Shown: positions 9,943 to 22,404, numbered from the stretch's first letter. The stretch is DNA of 64,000 nucleotides from Streptomyces griseoluteus (GCF_004784465.1 NZ_SRRU01000001.1:1113093-1177092); one strand, 5' to 3'. Notes: a model not told the origin generated them from the letters alone. Numbers and translations are program-made.

Positions 9943-10066
9943 CGTCCATTGGGTGGGTTTGCCGGGTGGGATGTGCTGGCGGACAGCCCCGTGTCGTAAT
10001 CTCAGAGCCTGGAGCCCGCGGTTCACGGGACCGGATCTTGATCCACGACTTGGGGTTGCACAGCAG

Positions 10067-11224
10067 ATGACTGCGATTTCTCTCGGCATGCCGTCCGTAC
10101 CGACCAAGATCGCCGAGCGGCGCAAGAGCCGTCAGATCCAGGTCGGCTCCGTCGCGGTCGGCGGAGACGCCCCCGTGTCGGTGCAGTCGATGACGACGAC
10201 CCGTACCTCGGACATCGGGTCGACGTTGCAGCAGATCGCGGAGCTGACGGCGTCGGGCTGTCAGATCGTGCGGGTGGCGTGTCCGACGCAGGATGACGCG
10301 GACGCGTTGGCGACGATCGCGCGGAAGTCGCAGATCCCGGTGATCGCGGACATTCACTTCCAGCCGAAGTACGTGTTCGCCGCGATCGAGGCGGGTTGTG
10401 CGGCGGTGCGGGTGAATCCGGGGAACATCAAGCAGTTCGACGACAAGGTCCGTGAGATCGCCAGGGCGGCGAAGGATCACGGCACTCCGATCCGGATCGG
10501 TGTGAACGCGGGTTCGCTGGACCGCCGTCTGCTGCAGAAGTACGGCAAGGCCACCCCGGAGGCGCTGGTGGAGTCGGCGCTGTGGGAGGCGTCGCTGTTC
10601 GAGGAGCACGATTTCCGGGACATCAAGATCTCGGTGAAGCACAACGACCCGGTCGTGATGATCGAGGCGTACCGCCAGCTCGCCGCGCAGTGCGACTACC
10701 CGCTGCACCTGGGTGTGACGGAGGCGGGTCCGGCGTTCCAGGGCACGATCAAGTCGGCGGTCGCCTTCGGTGCCCTGCTCTCCGAGGGCATCGGCGACAC
10801 CATCCGGGTCTCCCTGTCGGCGCCGCCGGCGGAGGAGGTCAAGGTGGGTCTGCAGATCCTGGAGTCGCTGAACCTGAAGCAGCGTGGTCTGGAGATCGTT
10901 TCCTGCCCGTCCTGCGGCCGCGCCCAGGTCGATGTCTACAAGCTGGCCGAGGAGGTCACCGCCGGCCTGACCGGGATGGAGGTCCCGCTGCGGGTGGCGG
11001 TCATGGGCTGCGTGGTGAACGGTCCCGGTGAGGCGCGCGAGGCGGACCTCGGGGTCGCGTCGGGCAACGGCAAGGGGCAGATCTTCGTGAAGGGCGAGGT
11101 CATCAAGACCGTCCCGGAGTCGAAGATCGTGGAGACCCTCATCGAGGAGGCCATGAAGCTCGCCGAGCAGATGGAAGCGGACGGCATCACGTCGGGCGAG
11201 CCGACGGTGGCGGTAGCGGGCTGA
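10067..11224 (+). CDS. ispG: 4-hydroxy-3-methylbut-2-enyl diphosphate synthase (flavodoxin/ferredoxin)
   Basis: A 385-aa iron-sulfur enzyme (also called GcpE) that makes HMBPP from the cyclic MEcPP intermediate in the MEP pathway. The 4Fe-4S ligands are C280 and C283 (CPSCGR) and C315 ([10 protein letters not shown]), and the glutamate of NGPGE is the expected fourth ligand. The N-terminal TIM barrel begins [17 protein letters not shown]. The ATG at 10067 gives the conserved N-terminus. About 120 bases with a terminator separate it from rseP, so it probably has its own promoter. Codons after about residue 40 end mostly in G (GCG, GTG, ACG, TCG, with TTG and TGT), unlike the C-ending neighbours. 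Confidence 0.97.
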   Translation: MTAISLGMPSVPTKIAERRKSRQIQVGSVAVGGDAPVSVQSMTTTRTSDIGSTLQQIAELTASGCQIVRVACPTQDDADALATIARKSQIPVIADIHFQPKYVFAAIEAGCAAVRVNPGNIKQFDDKVREIARAAKDHGTPIRIGVNAGSLDRRLLQKYGKATPEALVESALWEASLFEEHDFRDIKISVKHNDPVVMIEAYRQLAAQCDYPLHLGVTEAGPAFQGTIKSAVAFGALLSEGIGDTIRVSLSAPPAEEVKVGLQILESLNLKQRGLEIVSCPSCGRAQVDVYKLAEEVTAGLTGMEVPLRVAVMGCVVNGPGEAREADLGVASGNGKGQIFVKGEVIKTVPESKIVETLIEEAMKLAEQMEADGITSGEPTVAVAG

Positions 11225-11237
11225 CAAGTCTGGCGCC

Positions 11238-11277
11238 CTGGGGGAGGGAGAGGCCACCGGCCCTCTTCCTCCCCCAG
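11238..11277 (+). terminator. Terminator after ispG
   Basis: A 16-bp stem with one G-T pair (CTGGGGGAGGGAGAGG with CCTCTTCCTCCCCCAG) lies just after the ispG stop. It merges with the GCGCGGGGAACTGCGCGAC motif at 11280-11298, a sequence seen repeatedly in Streptomyces intergenic regions. Confidence 0.7.
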
Positions 11278-11411
11278 AGGCGCGGGGAACTGCGCGACAA
11301 GCCCGCAGCCGCCGCACGGACATCAGGCACCCGAGCTCAAGAGCGCACCCCCAAAGCAGCGCGGCTATAGTGCGGGGACCACAGCAGAACCCCCAGGGTG
11401 AGGCCCCGCAC

Positions 11412-12260
11412 GTGTTGACCCAGACCACCTCACGGGTGCTCGAACCGAGCGACCTCGACGCAGCGCTCGCGGTCCTCGACCGCGAGCCCGTCGCCAACGC
11501 CTTCGTGACCGCCCGTGTCCAGGTGGCCGGCCTCGACCCCTGGCGCCTCGGCGGCGAGATGTGGGGCTGGTACGAGGACGGCATGCTCACGTCCCTCTGC
11601 TACGCGGGCGCCAACCTCGTCCCCGTCTGCGCCACCCCCCGCGCCGTCCGCGCCTTCGCCGACCGCGCCCGCCGGGCCGGCCGCCGCTGCTCCTCCATCG
11701 TCGGCCCCGCCGGACCCACCTCCGAGCTGTGGCGCCTGCTGGAACCGCACTGGGGCCCCGCCCGCGAGATCCGCGCCCGTCAGCCCCTCATGATCACCGA
11801 CCACATGCCCGAGGACATACATCCCGACCCCTATGTCCGGCGCGTCCGCAAGGACGAGATGGACACGATCATGCCCGCGTGCGTGGCCATGTTCACCGAG
11901 GAGGTCGGCGTCTCCCCGATGGCAGGCGACGGCGGACTGCTCTACCAGGCCCGCGTCGCCGAACTCGTCGGCTCCGGCCGCTCCTTCGCCCGCCTCGACA
12001 GCAGCGGCAAGGTGGTCTTCAAGGCCGAGATCGGCGCCGCCACCGCCCGGGCGTGCCAGATCCAGGGCGTCTGGGTCGCCCCCGAGTACCGGGGCAAGGG
12101 CCTCGCCGCCCCCGGCATGGCCGCCGTACTGCGCTACGCCCTCGCCGACATAGCGCCGATCGCCAGCCTCTACGTCAACGACTTCAACACCGCCGCCCGC
12201 GCCACCTACCGCAGGGTGGGGTTCCAGGAGGTCGGCGAGTTCATGAGCATCCTCTTCTGA
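11412..12260 (+). CDS. GNAT-family acetyltransferase with N-terminal DUF4081-like domain
   Basis: A 282-aa protein. The C-terminal half (about 140-282) is a GNAT fold: the acetyl-CoA-binding loop is VWVAPEYRGKGLAAPG, and YVNDFNTAARATYRRVGFQEV is the terminal beta-alpha element. The N-terminal half (ANAFVTARVQVAGLDPWRLGG) resembles the domain that precedes GNAT in many actinobacterial proteins. The GTG at 11412 is chosen because AGGGTGAGG lies about eight bases upstream; a GTG at 11370 lacks such a site. The acceptor substrate is unknown. A second GNAT gene follows 34 bases downstream, so the pair is probably co-transcribed. Confidence 0.82.
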   Translation: MLTQTTSRVLEPSDLDAALAVLDREPVANAFVTARVQVAGLDPWRLGGEMWGWYEDGMLTSLCYAGANLVPVCATPRAVRAFADRARRAGRRCSSIVGPAGPTSELWRLLEPHWGPAREIRARQPLMITDHMPEDIHPDPYVRRVRKDEMDTIMPACVAMFTEEVGVSPMAGDGGLLYQARVAELVGSGRSFARLDSSGKVVFKAEIGAATARACQIQGVWVAPEYRGKGLAAPGMAAVLRYALADIAPIASLYVNDFNTAARATYRRVGFQEVGEFMSILF

Positions 12261-12294
12261 CGGGCCCACCGGGCCACCCCTGTACGCTCCCCGC

Positions 12295-12825
12295 ATGGAC
12301 CTCGTGATCGGCACCCTGGACCTCGAAGCCCACGTCGACGAGGCCCTCGCCGTCCAGGCCCTCGCCTTCGGCCTCGGCCCGGACGAGATCGCCGTACGCC
12401 GCCAGATCGTCCAGCGCCACATGCGCATGCCCGGCGCCCGCGCGCTCGGCGCTACCAGCCGGGGCGCGCTGATCGGCTTCGTGTACGGGATGCCCAACTC
12501 CCGCGCCCACTGGTGGTCCACCATCGTGGAGCCCTATCTGCGCGCCGAGGGCAACGACGGCTGGCTCGACGACTCCTTCGTGATCACCGAGCTGCACGTC
12601 CACCCCGGCCATCAGAACCGGGGCATCGGCCGCCGCCTGATCACCCGCATCACCGACAGCGCCGCCGAACCCCGCTCGATCCTCTCCGCGATCGACACCG
12701 ACAGCCCCGCCCGCGGCCTCTACCACTCGCTCGGCTACACCGACCTCGCCCGCCAGGTCCACTTCCCGAGCGCCCCCATGCCGTACGCCGTCATGGGCGC
12801 CCCCCTGCCGCTGCGCCGTCGTTAG
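12295..12825 (+). CDS. GNAT-family acetyltransferase
   Basis: A 176-aa single-domain GNAT protein with the acetyl-CoA loop LHVHPGHQNRGIGRRLI (motif A, about residues 100-116) and the late element ARGLYHSLGYTDLARQ. It transfers an acyl group from a CoA thioester to an unidentified amine. The ATG at 12295 begins MDLVIGTLD. The stop codon TAG lies inside the left arm of the interspersed inverted repeat that follows, so that element directly abuts or has defined the 3' end of the gene. Confidence 0.85.
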   Translation: MDLVIGTLDLEAHVDEALAVQALAFGLGPDEIAVRRQIVQRHMRMPGARALGATSRGALIGFVYGMPNSRAHWWSTIVEPYLRAEGNDGWLDDSFVITELHVHPGHQNRGIGRRLITRITDSAAEPRSILSAIDTDSPARGLYHSLGYTDLARQVHFPSAPMPYAVMGAPLPLRRR

Positions 12826-13011
12826 GGCCTGTCTTCCGGATCTTGCCGGCGTCGCGGGCCCTGGCACGCACATCTGCTGCGTTGTCGTCACTCGTCGACG
12901 CTCCGCGTCGACTCCCTCCTCCGCCTTGCAGCTGCACGCACCAGACCCCGCTCGGGTCGGCCCGAAGGCGCCGTCGGCCCGAGCCGACCAGATCCGGAAA
13001 ACAGGCCCTAA
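12822..13011. repeat. Interspersed inverted-repeat element (MITE-like)
   Basis: Two 21-base arms at 12822-12842 and 12991-13011 are complementary at 20 of 21 positions and start TTAGGGCCTGT. They enclose about 148 bases with internal hairpins, including GTCGACGC-TCC-GCGTCGAC at 12894-12912 and GCTCGGGTCGGCC/GGCCCGAGCC near 12950-12985. No ORF of its own is convincing. From memory, near-identical palindromic elements with these ends recur between Streptomyces genes; copy number in this genome was not checked. Confidence 0.75.
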
Positions 13012-13086
13012 CCGATTTCCACCCGTGCGGGAGGCCCGGCTAACCTCCTAGCCATCACCTACATTTCCGGCAGGAGTACGAGAAAA

Positions 13087-14790
13087 ATGGCGAACGTACC
13101 GGTCCAGCGCATGTCCAAGTTGTTGGCGAAGACGCTGCGCGACGACCCGGCGGACGCCGAGGTCCTCAGCCACAAGCTCCTCGTCCGCGCCGGTTACGTC
13201 CGCCGCACCGCCGCCGGCATCTGGTCCTGGCTGCCGCTGGGCACCAAGGTCCTCGCCAACGTCGAGCGGATCGTGCGCGAGGAGATGGACGCCATCGGAG
13301 CCCAGGAGGTCGTCCTCCCCGTCCTGCTGCCGCGCGAGCCCTACGAGGCCACCGGCCGCTGGGACGAGTACGGCGCCGAGCTGTTCCGCCTCCAGGACCG
13401 CAAGGGCGGCGACTACCTCCTCGGCCCCACCCACGAGGAGATCTTCACCCTGCTGGTGAAGGATCAGGCGTCCTCCTACAAGGACCTGCCGGTGATCCTG
13501 TACCAGATCCAGTCCAAGTTCCGGGACGAGGCGCGCCCCCGCGCGGGCATCCTGCGCGGCCGCGAGTTCCTGATGAAGGACTCGTACTCCTTCGACACCG
13601 ATGACGAGGGCCTGGCCTCCTCCTACGCCCTGCACCGCGCCGCCTACCAGCGGATCTACGAGCGCCTCGGCCTCGACTACCGCATCTGCGCGGCCACCGC
13701 GGGCGCCATGGGCGGCTCCCGGTCCGAGGAGTTCCTCGCCCCCGCCGAGGCCGGCGAGGACACCTTCGCCGACTGCCCCAACTGCGACTTCGCAGCCAAC
13801 ACCGAGGCCGTGTACTACGAACTGGCCGCCGTCGACGGCTCGGCCGTGCCCGCGCTGGAGGAGATCCCCACCCCGGACACCCCGACCATCGAGACCCTCG
13901 CCGCCTCCCTCGGCGTCCCCGCCTCCGCCACCCTGAAGAACCTGCTGGTCAAGGTGGACGGCGAGATCGTCGCCGTGGGCGTGCCCGGCGACCGCGAGGT
14001 CGACCTGGGCAAGGTCGAGGCGCACTTCGCCCCGGCCGCCGTCGAGCTGGTCACCGCCGAGGACTTCGTCGGCCGCCCCGACCTGGTGCGCGGCTACGTC
14101 GGCCCGCAGGGCCTGGGCGAGAAGGTCAAGTACATCGCCGACCCCCGCGTGGCCCCCGGCACCGACTGGATCACCGGCGCCAACAAGGAGCACACGCACG
14201 CCAAGAACGTCGTCGCGGGCCGTGACTTCGAGGTCGACGAGTACGTGGACGTCGTCGTGGTCCAGGAGGGCGACCCCTGCCCCAAGTGCGGCGCCGGGCT
14301 GAAGCTGGACCGGGCCATCGAGATCGGCCACATCTTCCAGCTCGGCCGCAAGTACGCCGACGCCCTCAAGCTCGACGTGCTCGGCCAGAACGGCAAGCCC
14401 GTCCGCGTCACCATGGGCTCCTACGGCATCGGCGTCTCCCGCGCCGTCGCCGCCCTCGCCGAGCAGACCGCCGACGAGCACGGCCTGTGCTGGCCCAAGG
14501 AGGTCGCCCCGGCCGACGTGCACGTGGTCGCCGCAGGCAAGGCGCTCCAGACCGAGCTGGCCCTCGACGTCGCCGAGAAGCTGTCCGCCGCGGGCGTCCG
14601 CGTCCTGGTCGACGACCGGGCCGGGGTGTCGCCGGGCGTGAAGTTCACCGACGCCGAGCTGATCGGCGTCCCCCAGATCCTGGTCGCCGGGCGCCGCTCC
14701 GCCGACGGTGTGCTGGAGCTGAAGGACCGCAAGACCGGCGAGCGCGAGGAGCTGACGGTCGAGGAGGCCATCGCCCGCCTCACCGCCTGA
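13087..14790 (+). CDS. proS: Prolyl-tRNA synthetase (bacterial type with editing insertion)
   Basis: A 567-aa class II aminoacyl-tRNA synthetase that charges tRNA-Pro. Class II motif 2 is visible in [20 protein letters not shown] and motif 3 in [14 protein letters not shown]. Between them an insertion of about 170 residues (around 240-390) matches the YbaK-like editing domain that hydrolyses mischarged alanyl-tRNA-Pro; it contains [11 protein letters not shown]. The C-terminal anticodon-binding domain follows. The start ATG at 13087 has AGGAG about ten bases upstream. It is the first gene after the inverted-repeat element and ends in a strong terminator. Confidence 0.97.
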   Translation: MANVPVQRMSKLLAKTLRDDPADAEVLSHKLLVRAGYVRRTAAGIWSWLPLGTKVLANVERIVREEMDAIGAQEVVLPVLLPREPYEATGRWDEYGAELFRLQDRKGGDYLLGPTHEEIFTLLVKDQASSYKDLPVILYQIQSKFRDEARPRAGILRGREFLMKDSYSFDTDDEGLASSYALHRAAYQRIYERLGLDYRICAATAGAMGGSRSEEFLAPAEAGEDTFADCPNCDFAANTEAVYYELAAVDGSAVPALEEIPTPDTPTIETLAASLGVPASATLKNLLVKVDGEIVAVGVPGDREVDLGKVEAHFAPAAVELVTAEDFVGRPDLVRGYVGPQGLGEKVKYIADPRVAPGTDWITGANKEHTHAKNVVAGRDFEVDEYVDVVVVQEGDPCPKCGAGLKLDRAIEIGHIFQLGRKYADALKLDVLGQNGKPVRVTMGSYGIGVSRAVAALAEQTADEHGLCWPKEVAPADVHVVAAGKALQTELALDVAEKLSAAGVRVLVDDRAGVSPGVKFTDAELIGVPQILVAGRRSADGVLELKDRKTGEREELTVEEAIARLTA

Positions 14791-14799
14791 GCGGATGCG

Positions 14800-14838
14800 T
14801 GAGAAGGCCCGGCCGCGGGGTGCGGCCGGGCCTTCTCA
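14800..14838 (+). terminator. Bidirectional terminator between proS and the convergent APH-like gene
   Basis: A perfect 17-bp stem TGAGAAGGCCCGGCCGC/GCGGCCGGGCCTTCTCA with a five-base loop sits between the convergent stops at 14790 and 14846 and can serve both strands. Confidence 0.88.
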
Positions 14839-14845
14839 CGTCCGG

Positions 14846-15763
14846 CTACAGCCAGGTGGCGAACTCCAGCAGCAGGTCCGCGTCCTGCTCCCGGCCCACC
14901 CGGCGGGCCCGTACCCCGGACTCCACGGCCCGGAACAGTGTCCAGCCGCGCAGCCGCTCTTGGTCCACCTCCAGCGACTCCGCGAGCCGCTTGATCCGGC
15001 GCCTGGTCACCGACGCGCCGGACGGCACCGCGATCAGGTCCTCCACCCGGTCCCGCACCAGCCGCGCCAGGTCGAACGCGGACTCGCCGACCACCGGGTC
15101 CGGGCCCACCGCCAGCCACGGCAGCCGCTCCCCGCCGAGCACCTTGCTCTGCCGGAACGTGCCGTGCAGCAGCCGGTGGTCCGGCGCCCCGGCCAGCAGT
15201 TCCTCGCGCACCGCAAGCGCCGCGTCCACCAGGGACGCCGAGTCGGGGTCCGTCAGGGCGCTCGCGGCCATCGCCTCGGCCTGCCGTCCCGTACGCTCGG
15301 CCACCGTCTCGAACCGGTGCGCGCCCTCGCCGGCCGGCGGGTCCACCCAGAGGCGGCGCAGTGTCCCGGCCGCCTCCAGCAGCGCCTTGGCCTCCGGCAG
15401 CGAGCGCACCGACACGTCCGGGTGCAGCCGCTCCAGCAGCAGCGCACCCTCCGCCACGTCCTCGGGCCCGCCGTCCAGGAGCTGTACGGCACCCAGGCCG
15501 CCCCAGTGCGCCAGCGCGGCCCGCTCGCTCTCCGGCCGGGCCCGCGCGGGCGCCAGCTTCAGCACGGCGGGGCTGCCGTCCGCGCGCCGCACCAGCAGCA
15601 CCAGGCTGCTCCGGCCGCCCGGCACCTGCACCCGGTCCACGGTCAACTCGCGTCCGGCGACGGCCCGTTCGGCCGCCTCGGGCAGTCCCGCCAGCCAGTC
15701 GTCACCGGGCGGCGCGGTCTCCCGGCTCGCCCGGACCAGTCGCCGGGGCGGTTCCAAAGCCAT
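14846..15763 (-). CDS. Aminoglycoside-phosphotransferase-fold protein lacking kinase residues
   Basis: A 305-aa protein of the APH(6)/hydroxyurea-kinase branch of the phosphotransferase fold. The nucleotide-site lysine region SPAVLKLAP and the hinge ALLLERL are recognisable. The catalytic loop, normally HGDLHxxN, reads HGTFRQSK at 200-207, so the base aspartate and the metal-binding asparagine are replaced. The following metal motif, normally IDPKP-like, reads VGPDP near 219-223. The rest of the motif ([13 protein letters not shown]) is intact. I infer an inactive or repurposed kinase fold rather than a resistance enzyme. It converges on proS across a shared terminator. About 140 bases separate it from the ferritin-like gene upstream on the same strand. 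Confidence 0.75.
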   Translation of the reverse strand: MALEPPRRLVRASRETAPPGDDWLAGLPEAAERAVAGRELTVDRVQVPGGRSSLVLLVRRADGSPAVLKLAPARARPESERAALAHWGGLGAVQLLDGGPEDVAEGALLLERLHPDVSVRSLPEAKALLEAAGTLRRLWVDPPAGEGAHRFETVAERTGRQAEAMAASALTDPDSASLVDAALAVREELLAGAPDHRLLHGTFRQSKVLGGERLPWLAVGPDPVVGESAFDLARLVRDRVEDLIAVPSGASVTRRRIKRLAESLEVDQERLRGWTLFRAVESGVRARRVGREQDADLLLEFATWL

Positions 15764-15906
15764 GCGCGAGTCGTTCCCCTTCTCCTGCGTCCGCCTGCTG
15801 TTCCCTGCGGCACCCCCACAACCGAAGGCCCCAGGAAGGCTACGCCTTCCACGTACCCCCTCAGAGCCGTCGGTCCGGCCGGGGGGACAACGGCTGAGGG
15901 GCCCGC

Positions 15907-16407
15907 TCAGGCCGTCGGGGACCCGGAAGGGGTGGTGTCCGCGGCGCCGGCCCGGCCCGTGGTGTCGTCGGTGCGTTCCGCGAGGCCGGGGAAGGCAAGG
16001 GCGTGGCCGGACCAGCGGGCCGCGCGTACCGCGGCCTCGCGCAGGGACGCGGTGGCGGTGGTGCGGCGGGGGCCGCTGGAGGCACGGACCAGGTCGGCGT
16101 AGACCCCGGCGAGACGTTCCTCCAGCTCCGCGGCGAGGCGCAGCGCGGCCGAGGAGTCCGCCACCGAGAAGGGCAGCGCGTACGCGGGGCTCGCCGCCAC
16201 GGGCTCCCCGCCCAGGTCGCGGACCGAGCGGGCCAGGGTGTCGCGGGCCGCGCGGTGGGCGTCGTACGCGGAGCGTGCCTCGCCCTGCCGGGGCGTGCCG
16301 ATCCGGCCGCCGACGACCCCGTAGCCGTACACCGCCGCGTGTTCCGCCGCCAACGCTGCCTGGAGGGCGGTCAGTTCGGCCTGCTTCGTCTTCTCGCCGT
16401 CGCTCAC
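15907..16407 (-). CDS. Ferritin-like DUF4439 protein
   Basis: A 166-aa, largely helical protein. It begins with helix-rich [19 protein letters not shown], in which E and H sit where ferritin-like folds place metal ligands. A second helix pair follows around [15 protein letters not shown]. These are the features of the actinobacterial DUF4439 family. The start is a GTG at 16407 that overlaps the stop of the upstream lipoprotein gene (GTGA), so the two proteins are almost certainly translated together. No signal peptide is present. Metal binding is predicted by family only; no enzymatic function is known to me. Confidence 0.8.
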   Translation of the reverse strand: MSDGEKTKQAELTALQAALAAEHAAVYGYGVVGGRIGTPRQGEARSAYDAHRAARDTLARSVRDLGGEPVAASPAYALPFSVADSSAALRLAAELEERLAGVYADLVRASSGPRRTTATASLREAAVRAARWSGHALAFPGLAERTDDTTGRAGAADTTPSGSPTA

Positions 16408-16931
16408 TTCGCCGCCTCCGTCAGCAGATAGGCGTGCGCGGACCCGGCCGCCGACACCGATGCCATCAGCCGGGCCAGCTCGCCCGGCACCTCCAGCAGC
16501 GCCGCCGCGCGCCGGTCCGCCACGGTCCGCTCGGCGGACGCCAGCGAGGTCAGCGCCTCCTTGCGGTCGGCGGACGCGGTGGGCGCCGGCGAGGGCGACT
16601 TCCCCGCCTTCGCGCCTTTCCGCACCTTGTCGGCCTTGTCGTCGGGCGTGCCGCCGAAGGCGTCCCGGTGCGCGGCCACCGCGGCCCGCAGCGGGGACAG
16701 CCGGTCGGCGAGCGCCGGGTGCGCGTCGAGCACCGCGTCGTAGCGCGCCAGCAGATCGGCGCTGTCCCGCGCCGCACGCGCGCGGGCGCGGGTGGCCGCC
16801 GAGGCCGCGCGCTCGGCGGGGCCCGAACCGGCCGAGCAGCCCGTGAGCAGGGCGGTGGCACCGGCCAGGGAGGCGAGCAGGGTTCTTCTGCGCGGCCCCG
16901 AACGGGCGCGCGGCGGTGGGGAGTACGACAC
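16404..16931 (-). CDS. Putative lipoprotein coupled to the DUF4439 gene
   Basis: A 175-aa protein from a GTG at 16931. An arginine-rich n-region ([10 protein letters not shown]), a hydrophobic stretch and the lipobox LLTGC predict a lipid-anchored exported protein. The RRR before the hydrophobic core makes Tat export possible. The mature protein is alanine-rich and helical, with a low-complexity linker ([13 protein letters not shown]) followed by an amphipathic segment. A frame extends further upstream to 17081, but that region is proline-rich and lacks a signal, so I exclude it. The function is unknown. The GTGA overlap with the ferritin-like gene suggests a two-protein unit with one partner in the cell and one at the membrane. 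Confidence 0.72.
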   Translation of the reverse strand: MSYSPPPRARSGPRRRTLLASLAGATALLTGCSAGSGPAERAASAATRARARAARDSADLLARYDAVLDAHPALADRLSPLRAAVAAHRDAFGGTPDDKADKVRKGAKAGKSPSPAPTASADRKEALTSLASAERTVADRRAAALLEVPGELARLMASVSAAGSAHAYLLTEAAK

Positions 16932-17229
16932 GGCAGACGTCCTCGGGGAACTCGTACGGGGAGAGACGGGGGAGACGCGGGGGCGAGGCGGGGGAAGGCA
17001 CCGGAGAGCGGGGCCCTTCGAACAGGCCGCCCGCCCGTGATCACCGTACCCGCGCCCTGTCCCCGCACCACTCACCGGCACCGCTCCTCACCCCCGACCG
17101 CCCACCGGACGGACGCGCGGGACGTGCGGGCCCGCCGAGGGTGGACGGCAACACCCATCGCGACCGGATACCCTTTGACCAGACACGCGACCATCCCACA
17201 ACAGCACACGCGGCCGAGGAGTCACCCGG

Positions 17230-17739
17230 ATGAGCACCACCCAGAGCGAGAGGCTGCGAGAGCTGCTCGAACCGCTCGTCACCTCCCAGGGGCTGGATCT
17301 CGAGGAGATCGCCGTCGACTCCGTCGGACGCAAGCGTGTGCTGCGCGTGGTCGTCGACTCCGACACCGGAGCGGACCTGGACCGGATCGCCGATGTGAGC
17401 CGCGCGCTCTCGGCGAAGCTCGACGAGACCGACGCGATGGGCGACCAGGCGTACGACCTGGAGGTCGGCACCCCGGGCGCCGAGCGCCTCCTGACCGAAC
17501 CCCGCCACTACCGGCGCGCCGTCGACCGGCTGGTCAAGTTCCAGCTCGCCGACGGCGGCGAAGTGGTCGCGCGCATCCTGGGCACGGACCACGAGGGCGT
17601 GGACCTGGAGGTCCCCGGCGTGAAGGGCCGCAAGGCCACCCACCGCCGGCTCGACTTCCCGGAGATCGCCAAGGCGCGGGTGCAGGTCGAGTTCAACCGC
17701 AAGGACAAGAAGGACATGAAGGAAGAGGAGGAGGCGTAG
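17230..17739 (+). CDS. rimP: Ribosome maturation factor RimP
   Basis: A 169-aa protein that assists 30S subunit maturation. The N-terminal alpha/beta domain contains [20 protein letters not shown], then [17 protein letters not shown] and [13 protein letters not shown]; the family usually has SSPG at the last position, here GTPG. A C-terminal Sm-like barrel follows, ending in a charged tail ([12 protein letters not shown]). The ATG at 17230 follows a GAGGAG-like site. nusA begins two bases after the stop codon, so rimP-nusA form the usual operon. The 298 bases upstream, which diverge from the lipoprotein gene, must hold the operon promoter, though no consensus hexamers stand out. Confidence 0.92.
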   Translation: MSTTQSERLRELLEPLVTSQGLDLEEIAVDSVGRKRVLRVVVDSDTGADLDRIADVSRALSAKLDETDAMGDQAYDLEVGTPGAERLLTEPRHYRRAVDRLVKFQLADGGEVVARILGTDHEGVDLEVPGVKGRKATHRRLDFPEIAKARVQVEFNRKDKKDMKEEEEA

Positions 17740-17741
17740 CC

Positions 17742-18728
17742 GTGGACATCGACATGAGCGCCCTGCGGGGCTTGGTCAGGGAGAAGGAGATCTCCTTCGA
17801 CCTGCTGGTCGAGGCGATCGAGTCGGCCCTCCTCATCGCGTACCACCGCACCGAGGGCAGCCGCCGCCACGCGCGCGTGGAGCTGAACCGCCAGAGCGGT
17901 CACGTGACCGTGTGGGCCAAGGAGGACCCGGAGGACGTCGAGGAGGGGCAGGAACGCCGCGAGTTCGACGACACCCCCTCCGGGTTCGGCCGGATCGCCG
18001 CCACCACCGCCAAGCAGGTCATCCTGCAGCGGCTGCGCGACGCGGAGGACGACGCCACGCTCGGCGAGTACGCCGGCCGGGAGGGCGACATCGTCACCGG
18101 CGTGGTCCAGCAGGGCCGCGACCCGAAGAACGTGCTGGTGGACATCGGCAAGCTGGAGGCCATCCTGCCGGTGCAGGAGCAGGTCCCCGGCGAGACCTAC
18201 CAGCACGGCATGCGGCTGCGCTCCTACGTGGTCCGCGTCGCCAAGGGCGTGCGCGGCCCCTCGGTCACCCTCTCGCGCACCCACCCCAACCTGGTGAAGA
18301 AGCTCTTCTCCCTGGAGGTGCCGGAGATCGCGGACGGCTCGGTGGAGATCGCCGCCATCGCCCGCGAGGCCGGCCACCGCACCAAGATCGCCGTACGGTC
18401 CACCCGTTCGGGCCTGAACGCCAAGGGCGCCTGCATCGGCCCGATGGGCGGCCGGGTGCGCAACGTGATGGGCGAGCTGAACGGCGAGAAGATCGACATC
18501 GTCGACTGGTCGGACGACCCGGCCGAGATGGTGGCGAACGCCCTCTCACCCGCTCGGGTGAGCAAGGTCGAGGTCGTGGACCTCGCCGCCCGCTCCGCGC
18601 GGGTCACCGTGCCGGACTACCAGCTCTCGCTGGCGATCGGCAAGGAGGGCCAGAACGCCCGGCTCGCCGCCCGCCTCACCGGCTGGCGCATCGACATCCG
18701 GCCGGACACCGAGCAGGTCACCGACTAG
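17742..18728 (+). CDS. nusA: Transcription termination/antitermination factor NusA
   Basis: A 328-aa RNA polymerase-binding factor. The domain order is an N-terminal polymerase-binding domain (1 to about 125, [18 protein letters not shown]), an S1 domain (about 110-175, [22 protein letters not shown]) and two KH domains (the first with [15 protein letters not shown], the second with [17 protein letters not shown]). The acidic repeats of the proteobacterial C-terminus are absent, as usual in actinobacteria. The start is a GTG at 17742, with GGAGG about nine bases upstream inside the rimP 3' end. It probably acts at the rRNA operon at the far end of this window as well as at terminators. Confidence 0.96.
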   Translation: MDIDMSALRGLVREKEISFDLLVEAIESALLIAYHRTEGSRRHARVELNRQSGHVTVWAKEDPEDVEEGQERREFDDTPSGFGRIAATTAKQVILQRLRDAEDDATLGEYAGREGDIVTGVVQQGRDPKNVLVDIGKLEAILPVQEQVPGETYQHGMRLRSYVVRVAKGVRGPSVTLSRTHPNLVKKLFSLEVPEIADGSVEIAAIAREAGHRTKIAVRSTRSGLNAKGACIGPMGGRVRNVMGELNGEKIDIVDWSDDPAEMVANALSPARVSKVEVVDLAARSARVTVPDYQLSLAIGKEGQNARLAARLTGWRIDIRPDTEQVTD

Positions 18729-18884
18729 CTCGGCCCGTCCGCCGACCCGATCCGGTCCGGGACCTGCCCTGATCACCGCAAAGATCAGGACAGATCCCGA
18801 CCGGATCGCGACCGTTCACCACACTGCAACTGTTCGATCTCTGCCCCAAAGGGGTGAGGTCGGTACGGGGAGGTAGACTTAACC

Positions 18885-19181
18885 GTGTCTGGCCGGACGC
18901 ACACCCGAGCACGCCCTGAACGTACCTGTGTGGGGTGCCGGAAGCGGGCGGCCAAGAACGATCTACTGCGGATCGTGATGATCGAGGACGCCTGCGTCCC
19001 CGATCCTCGCGGTACGCTGCCCGGCCGGGGTGCTTATGTACACCCGGCTCCGGTCTGTCTGGACCAGGCGGTTCGCCGCCGGGCGTTCACGCGGGCACTG
19101 CGCGCCCCGCGAGCGCTCGACACAAACGCGTTGCGCCGATACGTCGAGCAGACGACAGTTGCCGAGCAGGCAACACCGTAA
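18885..19181 (+). CDS. ylxR: YlxR-family RNA-binding protein (DUF448)
   Basis: A 98-aa basic protein with the family signature PERTCVGCRKRAAKNDLLRIV near the N-terminus and GRGAYVHP in the middle. YlxR sits between nusA and infB in most Gram-positive genomes and has been linked to RNase P modulation and global expression in Bacillus. Its start is a GTG at 18885 with GGGAGG upstream. A TAGACT hexamer only a few bases before the start could mark a promoter within the nusA-ylxR gap, which also contains a short CTGATC/GATCAG hairpin near 18770-18789. The YlxQ gene found beside it in Bacillus is absent. Confidence 0.88.
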   Translation: MSGRTHTRARPERTCVGCRKRAAKNDLLRIVMIEDACVPDPRGTLPGRGAYVHPAPVCLDQAVRRRAFTRALRAPRALDTNALRRYVEQTTVAEQATP

Positions 19182-19246
19182 GAAGTGCCGCCCGGAACAC
19201 CGCGGCGGCCTGGTACCTCGCGAGTCGAAAGCAGGTCGAGATTGCG

Positions 19247-19289
19247 ATGAGCACTCGATGAGTACGCGATGAGTACGCCCATGAACTAG
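19247..19289 (+). promoter_or_regulatory. Three tandem, stop-start-overlapping mini-ORFs in the infB leader
   Basis: An 11-base unit CGATGAGTACG is tandemly repeated. It creates three consecutive mini-ORFs: ATG 19247 to TGA 19261 (MSTR), ATG 19258 to TGA 19272 (MSTR), and ATG 19269 to TAG 19289 (MSTPMN). Each stop overlaps the next start as ATGA. They end 38 bases before the infB GTG. A weak AGGTCGAG site precedes the first. They could be a translational control element or simply a repeat expansion. Confidence 0.4.
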
Positions 19290-19326
19290 CGACGGTCCGG
19301 CATCACCCGGACCTCAAAGGAGCGAA

Positions 19327-22404
<3,078 letters not shown>

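Noticed and set aside
12241..12891. Minus-strand ORF across the GNAT gene and repeat
   Set aside because: It begins inside the interspersed repeat and mirrors the acetyltransferase gene. No ribosome-binding site or family features.
13012..13086. T-box riboswitch upstream of proS
   Set aside because: The spacer is only about 75 bases and shows no specifier-like stem or T-box sequence.
14846..15763. Antibiotic-resistance kinase
   Set aside because: The catalytic HGD and metal-ligand residues are missing, so a resistance call is not supported.
14286..18728. A 1480-codon plus-strand frame running from proS into nusA
   Set aside because: Only its last 328 codons are a gene (nusA). The rest is out of frame with proS and antisense to three minus-strand genes.
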